Part shown: one piece after another, positions 1-5,878 of the stretch | Layout: every line of letters starts with the position of its first letter | How positions within the stretch are numbered: the stretch's first letter is position 1 | Assembly (NCBI GenBank): GCA_003506635.1 | Contig: DNZB01000016.1 | Coordinates: forward strand, 1 to 5,878 | From: Parvularcula sp. | GTDB lineage: Bacteria; Pseudomonadota; Alphaproteobacteria; Caulobacterales; Parvularculaceae | Length of the DNA: 5,878 nt | Direction of reading: 5' to 3' | Translations under genes and position numbers: made by a program | Notes under the pieces: model-generated | Told to the model about the DNA's origin: nothing | Seen by the model: the letters and a program-made list of their open reading frames with translations, nothing else | Databases searched by the model: none

Positions 1-113
1 GGCGTCAGGCCCAAGGGGGAAAGCGGCAAGACGCGGCGCAATCGGTCGCGCTCGCGCTGCTTGACCCGGCGGCGCCCGCGCCCCAGTGTTTCGCGGTCAG
101 TCCTTTCAATGAT

Positions 114-1169
114 TTGAGCCCCGTGGACCTCGCCGTCTCCCCGATCCCGCCCGTACAGGTGCCGCCGGCCGGGTCGCGTCACGCGGACTTCGCGCAGGCC
201 GTCGGCGGCCTGCGCGCGCTGTGCGAGGATGACCTTGGCGAGGTCAACGCGACCATTCTCGGCGCCATGCGCTCGCGCGCGCCGATGATCCACGACATCG
301 CCAGCCACCTTATCAATTCCGGCGGCAAGCGCCTGCGCCCGCTGCTGACGCTCGCCGCCGCGCGCCTCTTCGGCTATGCGGGCGGGGACCATGTGAAGCT
401 CGCCGCCGCGGTCGAACTGATCCATGGCGCGACCCTCCTTCATGACGACGTCGTCGACGCCTCGGCGCTCCGGCGGGGCGAGCGCACCGCCAACATCATC
501 TGGGGCAACAAGGAAAGCGTCCTTGTCGGCGACTATCTGTTCGCGCAAGCCTTTGAGCTGATGGTCGCGGCCGGCGATCTGAAGGTGTTGCAGATCCTGT
601 CGCGCGCCTCGGGCGTCATCGCCGAGGGCGAAGTGTTGCAGCTGGCGACCCAGAAAAACCTCGAGGCGACGTTCGAGATGTATCTCGCCGTCGTCGAATC
701 AAAGACCGCAGCCCTGTTCGCCGCCGCGACGCAGGCGGGCGCGATCATCGCCGGGGCGGACGCGCGCAGCGAGGAGGCCTTGCGAAGCTTCGGGCGCAAT
801 CTCGGCGTCGCGTTCCAGCTGGTCGACGACGCGCTTGATTATTCCGGACGCGAACAATCGCTCGGCAAGAGCGTCGGCGACGATTTCCGCGAAGGCAAGA
901 TGACCCTGCCGGTCGTTTACGCTCTTGACCGGGCGGACGGCGCGGGCCGCGATTTCTGGCGGCGCACGATCGCCGAAGGCCGTCAGCGCCCCGACGATTT
1001 CGACCGCGCCCGCGCGCTGATCGCCGAGACGCGCGCGCTTGACGACACTTTCGCCTGCGCGCGGCGTTATGCGGCGCGCGCGCTCGATGATCTGGCGCTG
1101 GCGCCGGCGAACGCGTTTTCGGCCCAGCTCGGCGCGGTCGCCGCGCAATCGGTCGCGCGCGTTTCCTGA
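114..1169 (+). CDS. ispB: Long-chain polyprenyl diphosphate synthase (octaprenyl/decaprenyl type, ubiquinone side chain)
   Basis: Trans-type prenyl chain-elongating enzyme. It adds IPP units to an allylic diphosphate to build the ubiquinone tail (usually C50 in alphaproteobacteria) and is cytosolic. In the 351-residue product I see GGKRLRP at 70-76, the first Asp-rich motif DDVVD at 111-115 followed by RR at 120-121, SKTAAL at 196-201, the second Asp-rich motif in FQLVDDALDY at 234-243, and GKSVGDDFREGK at 251-262. Both metal-binding motifs are complete. The residue five before the first Asp is Ala106, a small residue as in long-chain synthases, which argues against a geranyl or farnesyl synthase. 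E. coli IspB is 323 residues, so about 25 extra residues lie at the N-terminus, Pro-rich and poorly conserved. The start is uncertain: TTG 114 or GTG 123, neither with a clear Shine-Dalgarno. The gene stands alone on the + strand and converges on the transferase gene, 3 nt apart. Exact chain length cannot be read from sequence; decaprenyl (DdsA-like) is equally possible. Confidence 0.93.
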   Translation: MSPVDLAVSPIPPVQVPPAGSRHADFAQAVGGLRALCEDDLGEVNATILGAMRSRAPMIHDIASHLINSGGKRLRPLLTLAAARLFGYAGGDHVKLAAAVELIHGATLLHDDVVDASALRRGERTANIIWGNKESVLVGDYLFAQAFELMVAAGDLKVLQILSRASGVIAEGEVLQLATQKNLEATFEMYLAVVESKTAALFAAATQAGAIIAGADARSEEALRSFGRNLGVAFQLVDDALDYSGREQSLGKSVGDDFREGKMTLPVVYALDRADGAGRDFWRRTIAEGRQRPDDFDRARALIAETRALDDTFACARRYAARALDDLALAPANAFSAQLGAVAAQSVARVS

Positions 1170-1172
1170 GTC

Positions 1173-2255
1173 CTATTCGGCCGCTTTCGGCAGCAGGTCG
1201 GCGCGCCGCGCGGCGTTCGGCGCGGGCGCTGAAAAAAGTCCCGCCGCCGAGGCCTTCCGGAAGAGGAGCAGCGCAGGGACGAGAAACGCGAGGAACAGCC
1301 CGGCGGGCGCGGCGAACGCCAGGGGCGCCGGCAGCGCGCTCGCGAAAATCGCCGCGACGGTCGAAACCGCGACGAGCCCCAGATAAAGCGCCGTGACGCG
1401 CGCATGCGACGCGCCGAGCCGGATCAGCAATTGATAAAGATGCTCGTTATGCGCGGTTGCGATGTTTCGGCGCCGTCCGAGGCGATGCGCGAGCGTGAAG
1501 GCGACATCGAAAAGAAACGGCATGAAGACGGTCGGCGCAAAGAGCGGCGAAACCGGCGCTGCTCCGGAGGCGGCGAGCGCGGCGAGCGCGGCGATGATGA
1601 AGCCGATGAGCTGGCTGCCGCCGTCGCCCATGAACAGCCGCGCTTCCGGGAAATTGTGCGGCAGGAAGCCGAACAGCGCCGACGCCGCGACGACGCTGAG
1701 CGCGCCCCAGGCCGACGCGCCCGCGCCCGCCGCTGCGACCGCGAGCGCCGACAACGCGAAGATAGCCGCTGTCGCCGCAAGGCCGTTCGCGCCGTCCATG
1801 AAATTATAGGCGTTCATGAAGGCGACGATCCAGAACACGGTGAGGACCGGCGCCGCAGGCCCCAGCGCGACGTCGCCGAGGAAGGGAACCGGCGCGCTGT
1901 CGACCGCGCCGAAGAGAAGAACGAAAGCCGCCGCGACCGCGACCTGCCCGATCAGTTTCAAAAACGCCGGCAACGGGCGGACATCGTCTGCGAAGCCAAG
2001 GCCGAAGGCGGCGAACGCCAGCGCGGCGAATTTCAAAAGCGCCGGATCGCCCGCCGCCAGCAAGAGCGCGCCGGCGGAAAGGCCGATCATGATCGCGGCC
2101 CCGCCGGTGCGCGGCGTCGGCGTCTGATGGCTTGAGCGCGCAACCGGCGAATCGGCGAGCCATTTCTTTTGCGCCAACAGCCGTCCCGACAGATAGGTGA
2201 GCGCCGCCGCCAGCAGGACGGCGCCGCCGGGAAGAAGCGGACTTGAGAGCGTCAT
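1173..2255 (-). CDS. GT4/PNPT-family polyprenyl-phosphate sugar-1-phosphate transferase (WecA/WbpL/MraY-like)
   Basis: Integral membrane enzyme of the polyprenyl-phosphate N-acetylhexosamine-1-phosphate transferase superfamily. Members move a sugar-1-phosphate from a UDP-sugar to undecaprenyl phosphate, starting lipid-linked glycan synthesis. The 360-residue product has about eleven hydrophobic segments. Family motifs, in order, are HQTPTPRTGG at 43-52, the Asp pair FADD ending at 90-91, NAYNFMDGANGLA at 148-160 with the catalytic-type Asp154, FMGDGGS at 208-214, PFLFD with Asp250, and the cytosolic HNEHLYQ at 269-275. The HxxHLYQ form resembles the WecA/WbpL/WbcO branch more than true MraY, but the sugar cannot be assigned. 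I chose ATG 2255 because it overlaps the ispE stop in an ATGA junction. An upstream in-frame ATG at 2294 would add 13 Arg-rich residues lying inside ispE. There is no Shine-Dalgarno before 2255, so translation is probably coupled to ispE. Last gene of the leftward string. Confidence 0.9.
   Translation of the reverse strand: MTLSSPLLPGGAVLLAAALTYLSGRLLAQKKWLADSPVARSSHQTPTPRTGGAAIMIGLSAGALLLAAGDPALLKFAALAFAAFGLGFADDVRPLPAFLKLIGQVAVAAAFVLLFGAVDSAPVPFLGDVALGPAAPVLTVFWIVAFMNAYNFMDGANGLAATAAIFALSALAVAAAGAGASAWGALSVVAASALFGFLPHNFPEARLFMGDGGSQLIGFIIAALAALAASGAAPVSPLFAPTVFMPFLFDVAFTLAHRLGRRRNIATAHNEHLYQLLIRLGASHARVTALYLGLVAVSTVAAIFASALPAPLAFAAPAGLFLAFLVPALLLFRKASAAGLFSAPAPNAARRADLLPKAAE
2252..2255 (-). 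other. ATGA start-stop overlap between ispE and the GT4 transferase
   Basis: On the - strand the four bases ATGA contain both the ATG of the transferase (2255-2253) and the TGA of ispE (2254-2252). The bases upstream are GC-rich without an AGGAG-like site. This arrangement usually means that ribosomes finishing ispE restart on the next gene. The overlap is read directly; the coupling is inference. Confidence 0.8.
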
Positions 2256-3130
2256 GGGGCGCCCGCGCCGTAAAGCGAAGCGTCCATTGACCACCAGCCG
2301 CGCGCGCGCATCGCCCGCGCGGCCCGCGCGGCGCCGACGCGCGAGGAGAACAGGGCGAAGACCGTCGCGCCGCTGCCTGACATGCGCGCCGGCAGCGCGC
2401 CCGGCGCGGCCGACAGCGCCGCGATCGCACGCCGGACCGAAGGCTCGCGCGCGGCGGCGTAGGGTTCAAGGTCGTTGCGCGTCGCGGCGAAAAGCGACCT
2501 GACCGCGCCGATCCCGAAAAGCGCCGTAAACGGAGGATCGGCGGGCGGCGCCGGCGCGGGGTTCGCCGCGTCGAACGCGCGGAACACAGGGCCCGTCGGC
2601 ATCGGCACGCGCGTGTTGACGAGGCAGACGGCGAGCGGCGGCAGCCCTGGCGCGCGCGCAAGGCGTTCGCCGGCGCCCGAAACAAGGACCGGCGCGCGGG
2701 AAAGGCAGGCAGGAACGTCGGCGCCGAGCGCGAAGGCGATCTTGTGCAAGGCGCCGGCGCCGATCTCGATCCGCCACAATCTCATCAGCGCGCGGAGCGC
2801 CGCGGCGGCGTCCGCCGAACCGCCGCCGACGCCCGCGGCGATCGGCAGGCGCTTGTCGAGCGTGATCCGCGCGCCGGCGCTGACGCCCGTCGCCGCCTGC
2901 AAGGCCCGCGCGGCGCGCAGGACGAGATTTTTCTCCGCCGGCGCGCTGAGCAGGGGCGCGCTGAACGGGCCGGTGATCTTGAGCGACAGGTCGCGCGCCG
3001 GTTCAGCGGCGATCACGTCGCCGCCGTCCGCGAAGACGAAGAGGCTTTTAAGATCGTGCAGCCGGTCGCGCCGAAGCCCCCCCACATGGAGGTAGAGATT
3101 GATCTTCGCGGGCGCGATTTCCTCGACCAT
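2252..3130 (-). CDS. ispE: 4-diphosphocytidyl-2-C-methyl-D-erythritol kinase
   Basis: GHMP-family kinase of the MEP (non-mevalonate) pathway. It phosphorylates CDP-methylerythritol at the 2-hydroxyl with ATP, on the route to IPP and DMAPP, and is cytosolic. The 292-residue product has the usual length. It shows PAKINLYLHV at 7-16 with the catalytic-type Lys9, the glycine-rich ATP loop GVGGGSADAA at 100-109 preceded by Pro96, GADVP at 136-140 with catalytic-type Asp138, PVFRAFD at 181-187 with Phe183 at the place of E. coli Phe185, RNDLEP at 218-223, and MSGSGATVF at 250-258. Oddity: the usual DGYH is DRLH at 22-25, so the Tyr that normally stacks on the cytosine is Leu24, while His25 is kept. 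The ATG at 3130 is 12 nt after the TPR gene's stop and has no good Shine-Dalgarno; it fits the family's start, because PAKINL begins at residue 7 (in E. coli, PAKLNL begins at 8). It overlaps the next gene by 4 nt. Confidence 0.95.
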   Translation of the reverse strand: MVEEIAPAKINLYLHVGGLRRDRLHDLKSLFVFADGGDVIAAEPARDLSLKITGPFSAPLLSAPAEKNLVLRAARALQAATGVSAGARITLDKRLPIAAGVGGGSADAAAALRALMRLWRIEIGAGALHKIAFALGADVPACLSRAPVLVSGAGERLARAPGLPPLAVCLVNTRVPMPTGPVFRAFDAANPAPAPPADPPFTALFGIGAVRSLFAATRNDLEPYAAAREPSVRRAIAALSAAPGALPARMSGSGATVFALFSSRVGAARAARAMRARGWWSMDASLYGAGAP

Positions 3131-3142
3131 GGACGCGGCGTT

Positions 3143-4864
3143 TCAGCCCGGCGTTTTCGGCGCGGGCGCGCCGGCTGCAAGCTTTCTTTCAATCGCGGCG
3201 CGCACCGCGTCGGACGGTTTCAGCTCCAGCGCCCGGCGCCACTGGAATTCGGCTTCGACCTTGCGCCCGAGCTTCAGATAGACATCGCCGAGATGATCCG
3301 TAATCGTCGGATCGGCAGGTTCAAGAGCGGCGGCCTTCTCAAGATGCGGCAGCGCTTCCTCGTACCGGCCGAGCTGATAATGCGCCCAGCCGAGGCTGTC
3401 GATGATGGCGCCCGAACCGGGCGCAAGCGCCACCGCCTTTTCAATCAGCGTGAACGCCTCGTCGAGATTTTCCCCGCGCTCCGCCCAGCTGTAGCCGAGA
3501 TAGTTGAGCGTCGTCGGCTCTTCTGGCGCGATCTCGACCGCCTTTTTCAGATCGCTTTCGGCTTCCGGCCAGCGTTTCAGCTCCATCAACGCGGCGGCGC
3601 GCGCGACGTAAAAGCGCCAGGCGTCTTCCGGCGGATTGGGGCTGAGAAGCGCGATCGCCTCGCCCGCCGCCGCAACGGCGTCGGCGTGACGGCCGCGCTC
3701 GGCGTAGAGCCCGGCGAGCGTCAGGCGCATTTCCTCGGAGGATTTGTCGGCCCTGACCGCCGCCTTTATCAGCGCGATCGCCTCATCGGATCTTTCCTCC
3801 GCCGCAAGGCTCGACGCGATTTCGATCTGCGCCTGCTCGTAATAGGGCGAGGACGGCGGGATTCGCCGGAACATGTCGCGGGCGGCGGCGAAATTCGCAT
3901 AGACGTTGAGGATCGACCCGGCCAGCTGGCGCGCGGGCGCAAAATCCGGATCGAGATAGATCGCCAGCTGCGCAAGCGCGAGCGGCAGCGTGAATTGCGG
4001 CTGGCCGACATTGAACCCGGCTTCGGACGCGCGGGCGCGCTCGCCCGCCGATTGTTCGAGAATGTTGCCGGAGAAATTGTAGAAGGCGAGCGCCGTCCCT
4101 TCCGCCGCGGAAAGGTCCGTATACGCCTTGCTGGGCGTTCCCTTCTCGACGCGCCGCAGACCGGCGCGGGCCGCGCGGCGGGCCGCGCCGCGCTCCTTTT
4201 CGAGCGCTTCGTAAAAACTCCGCGCCGCCGCCTTGTCGCCGATGCGTTCGAGGAACGCGCCGTAAGCCTCGCGCCCCGCCGGTCCGGCGAAGGAGCCGAC
4301 GGCGAGCTCGTGCGCGGCGCGCGCCGCGTCGATCTGGCCGGCCTCCTCCGCGAGGATCGCGGTGACGCCCGAATTGAACCCTTTGAAAACGTCCTCCGGC
4401 GCCGCGCCGAGCGCGGCGAGGCCTTTTTCAGGGCCGCCGAGTTCGGCCTCGATCCACACGACCGCGAGCGTCGCGATCGACTTTGAGAAGGATTCCTGGA
4501 ATTCGCCCGAAAGCCCGGCCTTTGCGCCGGCGTGATCGCCGCGCTTGAGTTTCGCGGCCGCCAGCGTCACCCGCGCAAGGCCGTCCGACGGGTCGGCGCC
4601 GATGAGCCGTTCGGCGAAGGGCAGCGCGGCGTCGATGCGCCCCGCCGCGAGCGAAAAGAAAAACGCCTGGCGAAGCGCCTCGCTGTCGTGCGGGTTGGCG
4701 GCGACGGCGGCGGCGTATTTGTCGGCGGCCGCGCCGACGTCGTTGACGCCCGCCGCGACACGTCCTGCGAGATAATCGCCCGCCGCGCTTTCAGACGCGG
4801 CCGGCGCCGTCGCGCAAGCGCTGAGCGCGAACGCGCCGGCGAGGGTCAACAGAATTTTGTTCAA
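3143..4864 (-). CDS. TPR-repeat outer-membrane lipoprotein (LbcA-like by context)
   Basis: A 573-residue protein with a short lipoprotein signal peptide. There is a basic start, a hydrophobic core and the lipobox LSAC at 14-17, so Cys17 should be lipidated. Residue +2 is Ala, not Asp, which predicts outer-membrane sorting. The rest is mostly tetratricopeptide repeats. The clearest are at about 414-447, 450-482, 485-516 and 519-551, with weaker ones at about 29-62 and 63-96 and more degenerate helices between. No catalytic motif is visible, so a scaffold or adaptor role in the periplasm is likely. The C-terminal pattern NYLGYSWAERG...IIDSLGWAHYQLGR...ITDHLGDVYLKLGR and the position beside ispE recall Pseudomonas LbcA (PA4667), adaptor of the protease CtpA. 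That link is inference. The start is TTG, chosen because AGGAG sits 8 nt upstream and because it gives an intact signal peptide. It lies 24 nt after the ETF-QO stop and 12 nt before ispE, consistent with one operon. Confidence 0.88.
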   Translation of the reverse strand: MNKILLTLAGAFALSACATAPAASESAAGDYLAGRVAAGVNDVGAAADKYAAAVAANPHDSEALRQAFFFSLAAGRIDAALPFAERLIGADPSDGLARVTLAAAKLKRGDHAGAKAGLSGEFQESFSKSIATLAVVWIEAELGGPEKGLAALGAAPEDVFKGFNSGVTAILAEEAGQIDAARAAHELAVGSFAGPAGREAYGAFLERIGDKAAARSFYEALEKERGAARRAARAGLRRVEKGTPSKAYTDLSAAEGTALAFYNFSGNILEQSAGERARASEAGFNVGQPQFTLPLALAQLAIYLDPDFAPARQLAGSILNVYANFAAARDMFRRIPPSSPYYEQAQIEIASSLAAEERSDEAIALIKAAVRADKSSEEMRLTLAGLYAERGRHADAVAAAGEAIALLSPNPPEDAWRFYVARAAALMELKRWPEAESDLKKAVEIAPEEPTTLNYLGYSWAERGENLDEAFTLIEKAVALAPGSGAIIDSLGWAHYQLGRYEEALPHLEKAAALEPADPTITDHLGDVYLKLGRKVEAEFQWRRALELKPSDAVRAAIERKLAAGAPAPKTPG

Positions 4865-4872
4865 CGCAAACG

Positions 4873-4877
4873 CTCCT
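4873..4877 (-). promoter_or_regulatory. Ribosome binding site for the TPR lipoprotein
   Basis: AGGAG on the - strand, separated by 8 nt from the TTG at 4864-4862. It is the only clear Shine-Dalgarno I found in the window, it lies in the 24-nt gap after the ETF-QO stop, and it decides the unusual TTG start. Confidence 0.75.
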
Positions 4878-4888
4878 ACGTTCTGACG

Positions 4889-5878
4889 TCACATATTCGG
4901 ATAATTGGGGCCGCCGCCGCCTTCGGGCGTCGTCCAGTCGATATTCTGCGACGGGTCCTTGATGTCGCAGGTCTTGCAGTGAACGCAGTTCTGCGCGTTG
5001 ATCTGAAAGCGCGGGGAACCCGCATCCGCGCCGACGATTTCATAGACGCCGGCCGGGCAGTAGCGCTGCGCGGGCTCGGCATAGCGCGGCAGGTTGAACG
5101 CGATCGGGATCGAAGGGTCCTTCAAGACAAGATGGGCCGGCTGGTTCTCCTCGTGATTGACGGCGGAGAAGGAAAGATTGGTGAGCCGGTCAAAGGTCAA
5201 AATTCCGTCGGCGCGCGGATAATCGATCGGCTTGAAGGCGGCGGCCTCGCCCGTCGCCGCCGCGTCCGTCTTGCCGTGCTTCAGCGTGCCGAAGACGGAA
5301 AAGCCCGGAATGATCGTGTTCGTCCACAGATCGACGGCCGACAACGCGATGCCGCCGAGGAGCGTGCCGTATCTCGACCACAGCGGCTTGGCGTTGCGCG
5401 CTTTCTTCAACTCGCGCTTCACCGGGGAGCGGTCATAGGCGCTTGCATAGGCGGCGAGTTCGTCGCCCTCGCGCCCGTCCGCGATCGCGTCGAACGCGGC
5501 GTCCGCCGCCATCACGCCGGTCAGCATCGCATTGTGGTTGCCCTTGATGCGCGGCACGTTGACGAAGCCCGCCGCGCAGCCGATCAGCGCCCCGCCCGGA
5601 AAGACCAGCTTCGGCACGGACTGATAACCGCCCTCGGTGATCGCGCGCGCGCCGTAGGCGATGCGCTTGCCGCCTTCAAGCAGCGCGGCGATTTCAGGGT
5701 GCGTCTTGAACTTCTGAAATTCCGCATAGGGATAAATATAGGGGTTCTTGTAATTGAGATGGACGACGAAGCCGAGCGCGATCGTGTTGTCGCCGTAGTG
5801 GTAGAGGAACGAGCCGCCCCCCGTCCGATTGTCGAGCGGCCAGCCGAAACTGTGTTGCACGTGGCCGGGGCGGGATTT
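4889..5878 (-). CDS. etfQO: Electron-transfer flavoprotein:ubiquinone oxidoreductase, C-terminal part (5' end beyond window)
   Basis: C-terminal 329 residues of a protein normally about 550 long; the N-terminal FAD-binding part lies past the right edge. ETF-QO takes electrons from reduced ETF (fatty-acid and amino-acid oxidation) and passes them through FAD and a [4Fe-4S] cluster to ubiquinone at the membrane. The frame stays open to the last base, and the GTG at 5860 is internal, not a start. Numbering from that GTG, I see GWPLDNRTGGGSFLYH at 6-21, EGGKRIAYGARA at 62-72, FPGG with GCAAGFVNVPRIKG at 87-107, a hydrophobic stretch at about 166-192 matching the membrane-facing region, and HEENQPAHL at 236-244. 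The cluster ligands are Cys268 in YCPAGVYE and Cys292, 295 and 298 in NCVHCKTCDIKDPSQNIDW. The end GGGGPNYPNM is close to the human enzyme's C-terminus, so the protein is complete on this side. First visible gene of the leftward string. Confidence 0.95.
   Translation of the reverse strand, partial: KSRPGHVQHSFGWPLDNRTGGGSFLYHYGDNTIALGFVVHLNYKNPYIYPYAEFQKFKTHPEIAALLEGGKRIAYGARAITEGGYQSVPKLVFPGGALIGCAAGFVNVPRIKGNHNAMLTGVMAADAAFDAIADGREGDELAAYASAYDRSPVKRELKKARNAKPLWSRYGTLLGGIALSAVDLWTNTIIPGFSVFGTLKHGKTDAAATGEAAAFKPIDYPRADGILTFDRLTNLSFSAVNHEENQPAHLVLKDPSIPIAFNLPRYAEPAQRYCPAGVYEIVGADAGSPRFQINAQNCVHCKTCDIKDPSQNIDWTTPEGGGGPNYPNM

Noticed and set aside
61..89. TTGACC at 61-66 as a possible -35 box for the polyprenyl synthase
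   Set aside because: The hexamer 17 nt downstream (84-89, CAGTGT) is a poor -10 match. In a GC-rich region one TTGAC alone is not enough support.
1..112. Possible divergent or upstream gene at the left edge
   Set aside because: One - strand frame is open through 1-112 but is strongly Arg-rich with no recognisable motif. The + frame running into the synthase has no start codon. Too short and ambiguous to call.
1202..1237. GC-rich inverted repeat (1202-1208 with 1218-1224) near a run of six A
   Set aside because: The A-run is on the wrong side and strand to be an intrinsic terminator for either gene, and the segment codes for the C-terminus of the transferase.
1404..2135. A 243-codon open frame on the + strand inside the transferase gene
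   Set aside because: Very Arg-rich low-complexity translation, antisense to clear PNPT motifs; a by-product of codon bias.
2256..2294. Upstream ATG at 2294 for the transferase
   Set aside because: It would add an Arg-rich 13-residue extension inside ispE, whereas ATG 2255 gives the classic ATGA overlap and puts the first membrane segment near the N-terminus.
2744..4486. A 580-codon open frame on the + strand, antisense to ispE and the TPR gene
   Set aside because: It is an Arg/Glu/Gly-rich frame with no recognisable motif that crosses the boundary between two well-supported genes on the other strand. Such long shadow frames are expected at this G+C content.

Overview
The window looks like a chromosomal housekeeping segment from a high-GC alphaproteobacterium. 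G+C is roughly two thirds by eye, codons end strongly in G or C, and the genes are typical of the Hyphomicrobiales (a Methylocystaceae/Beijerinckiaceae-like organism is my guess, not something the sequence proves). The evidence is a decaprenyl/octaprenyl-type diphosphate synthase, the MEP-pathway kinase IspE, a TPR lipoprotein and electron-transfer-flavoprotein:ubiquinone oxidoreductase. I see no tRNA, rRNA, CRISPR array, insertion sequence or phage gene.

Layout: positions 1-113 hold no gene I can support. From 114 (TTG; alternative GTG at 123) to 1169, on the + strand, lies a long-chain polyprenyl diphosphate synthase. Everything else is on the - strand and reads from the right edge leftward as one tight gene string: the C-terminal 329 residues of ETF-QO (5878-4889, cut by the window edge), 24 nt, a TPR outer-membrane lipoprotein (4864-3143, TTG start with a good AGGAG), 12 nt, ispE (3130-2252), a 4-nt ATGA overlap, and a GT4/MraY-WecA type polyprenyl-phosphate sugar-1-phosphate transferase (2255-1173). 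The last gene ends 3 nt from the end of the convergent synthase. The promoter of the leftward string must lie beyond the right edge.

The genes share an isoprenoid/quinone theme. IspE makes an intermediate on the way to IPP and DMAPP. The polyprenyl synthase condenses IPP into the ubiquinone side chain. ETF-QO delivers electrons to ubiquinone. The GT4 enzyme loads a sugar phosphate onto a polyprenyl phosphate carrier. This linkage is inference from gene identity and adjacency.

I did not find a novel system. The points most worth checking are an IspE in which the usual Gly-Tyr before the substrate-binding His is Arg-Leu, a TPR lipoprotein whose position beside ispE and whose repeat pattern resemble the Pseudomonas CtpA adaptor LbcA, and a PNPT-family transferase translationally coupled to ispE with no glycan cluster visible around it.
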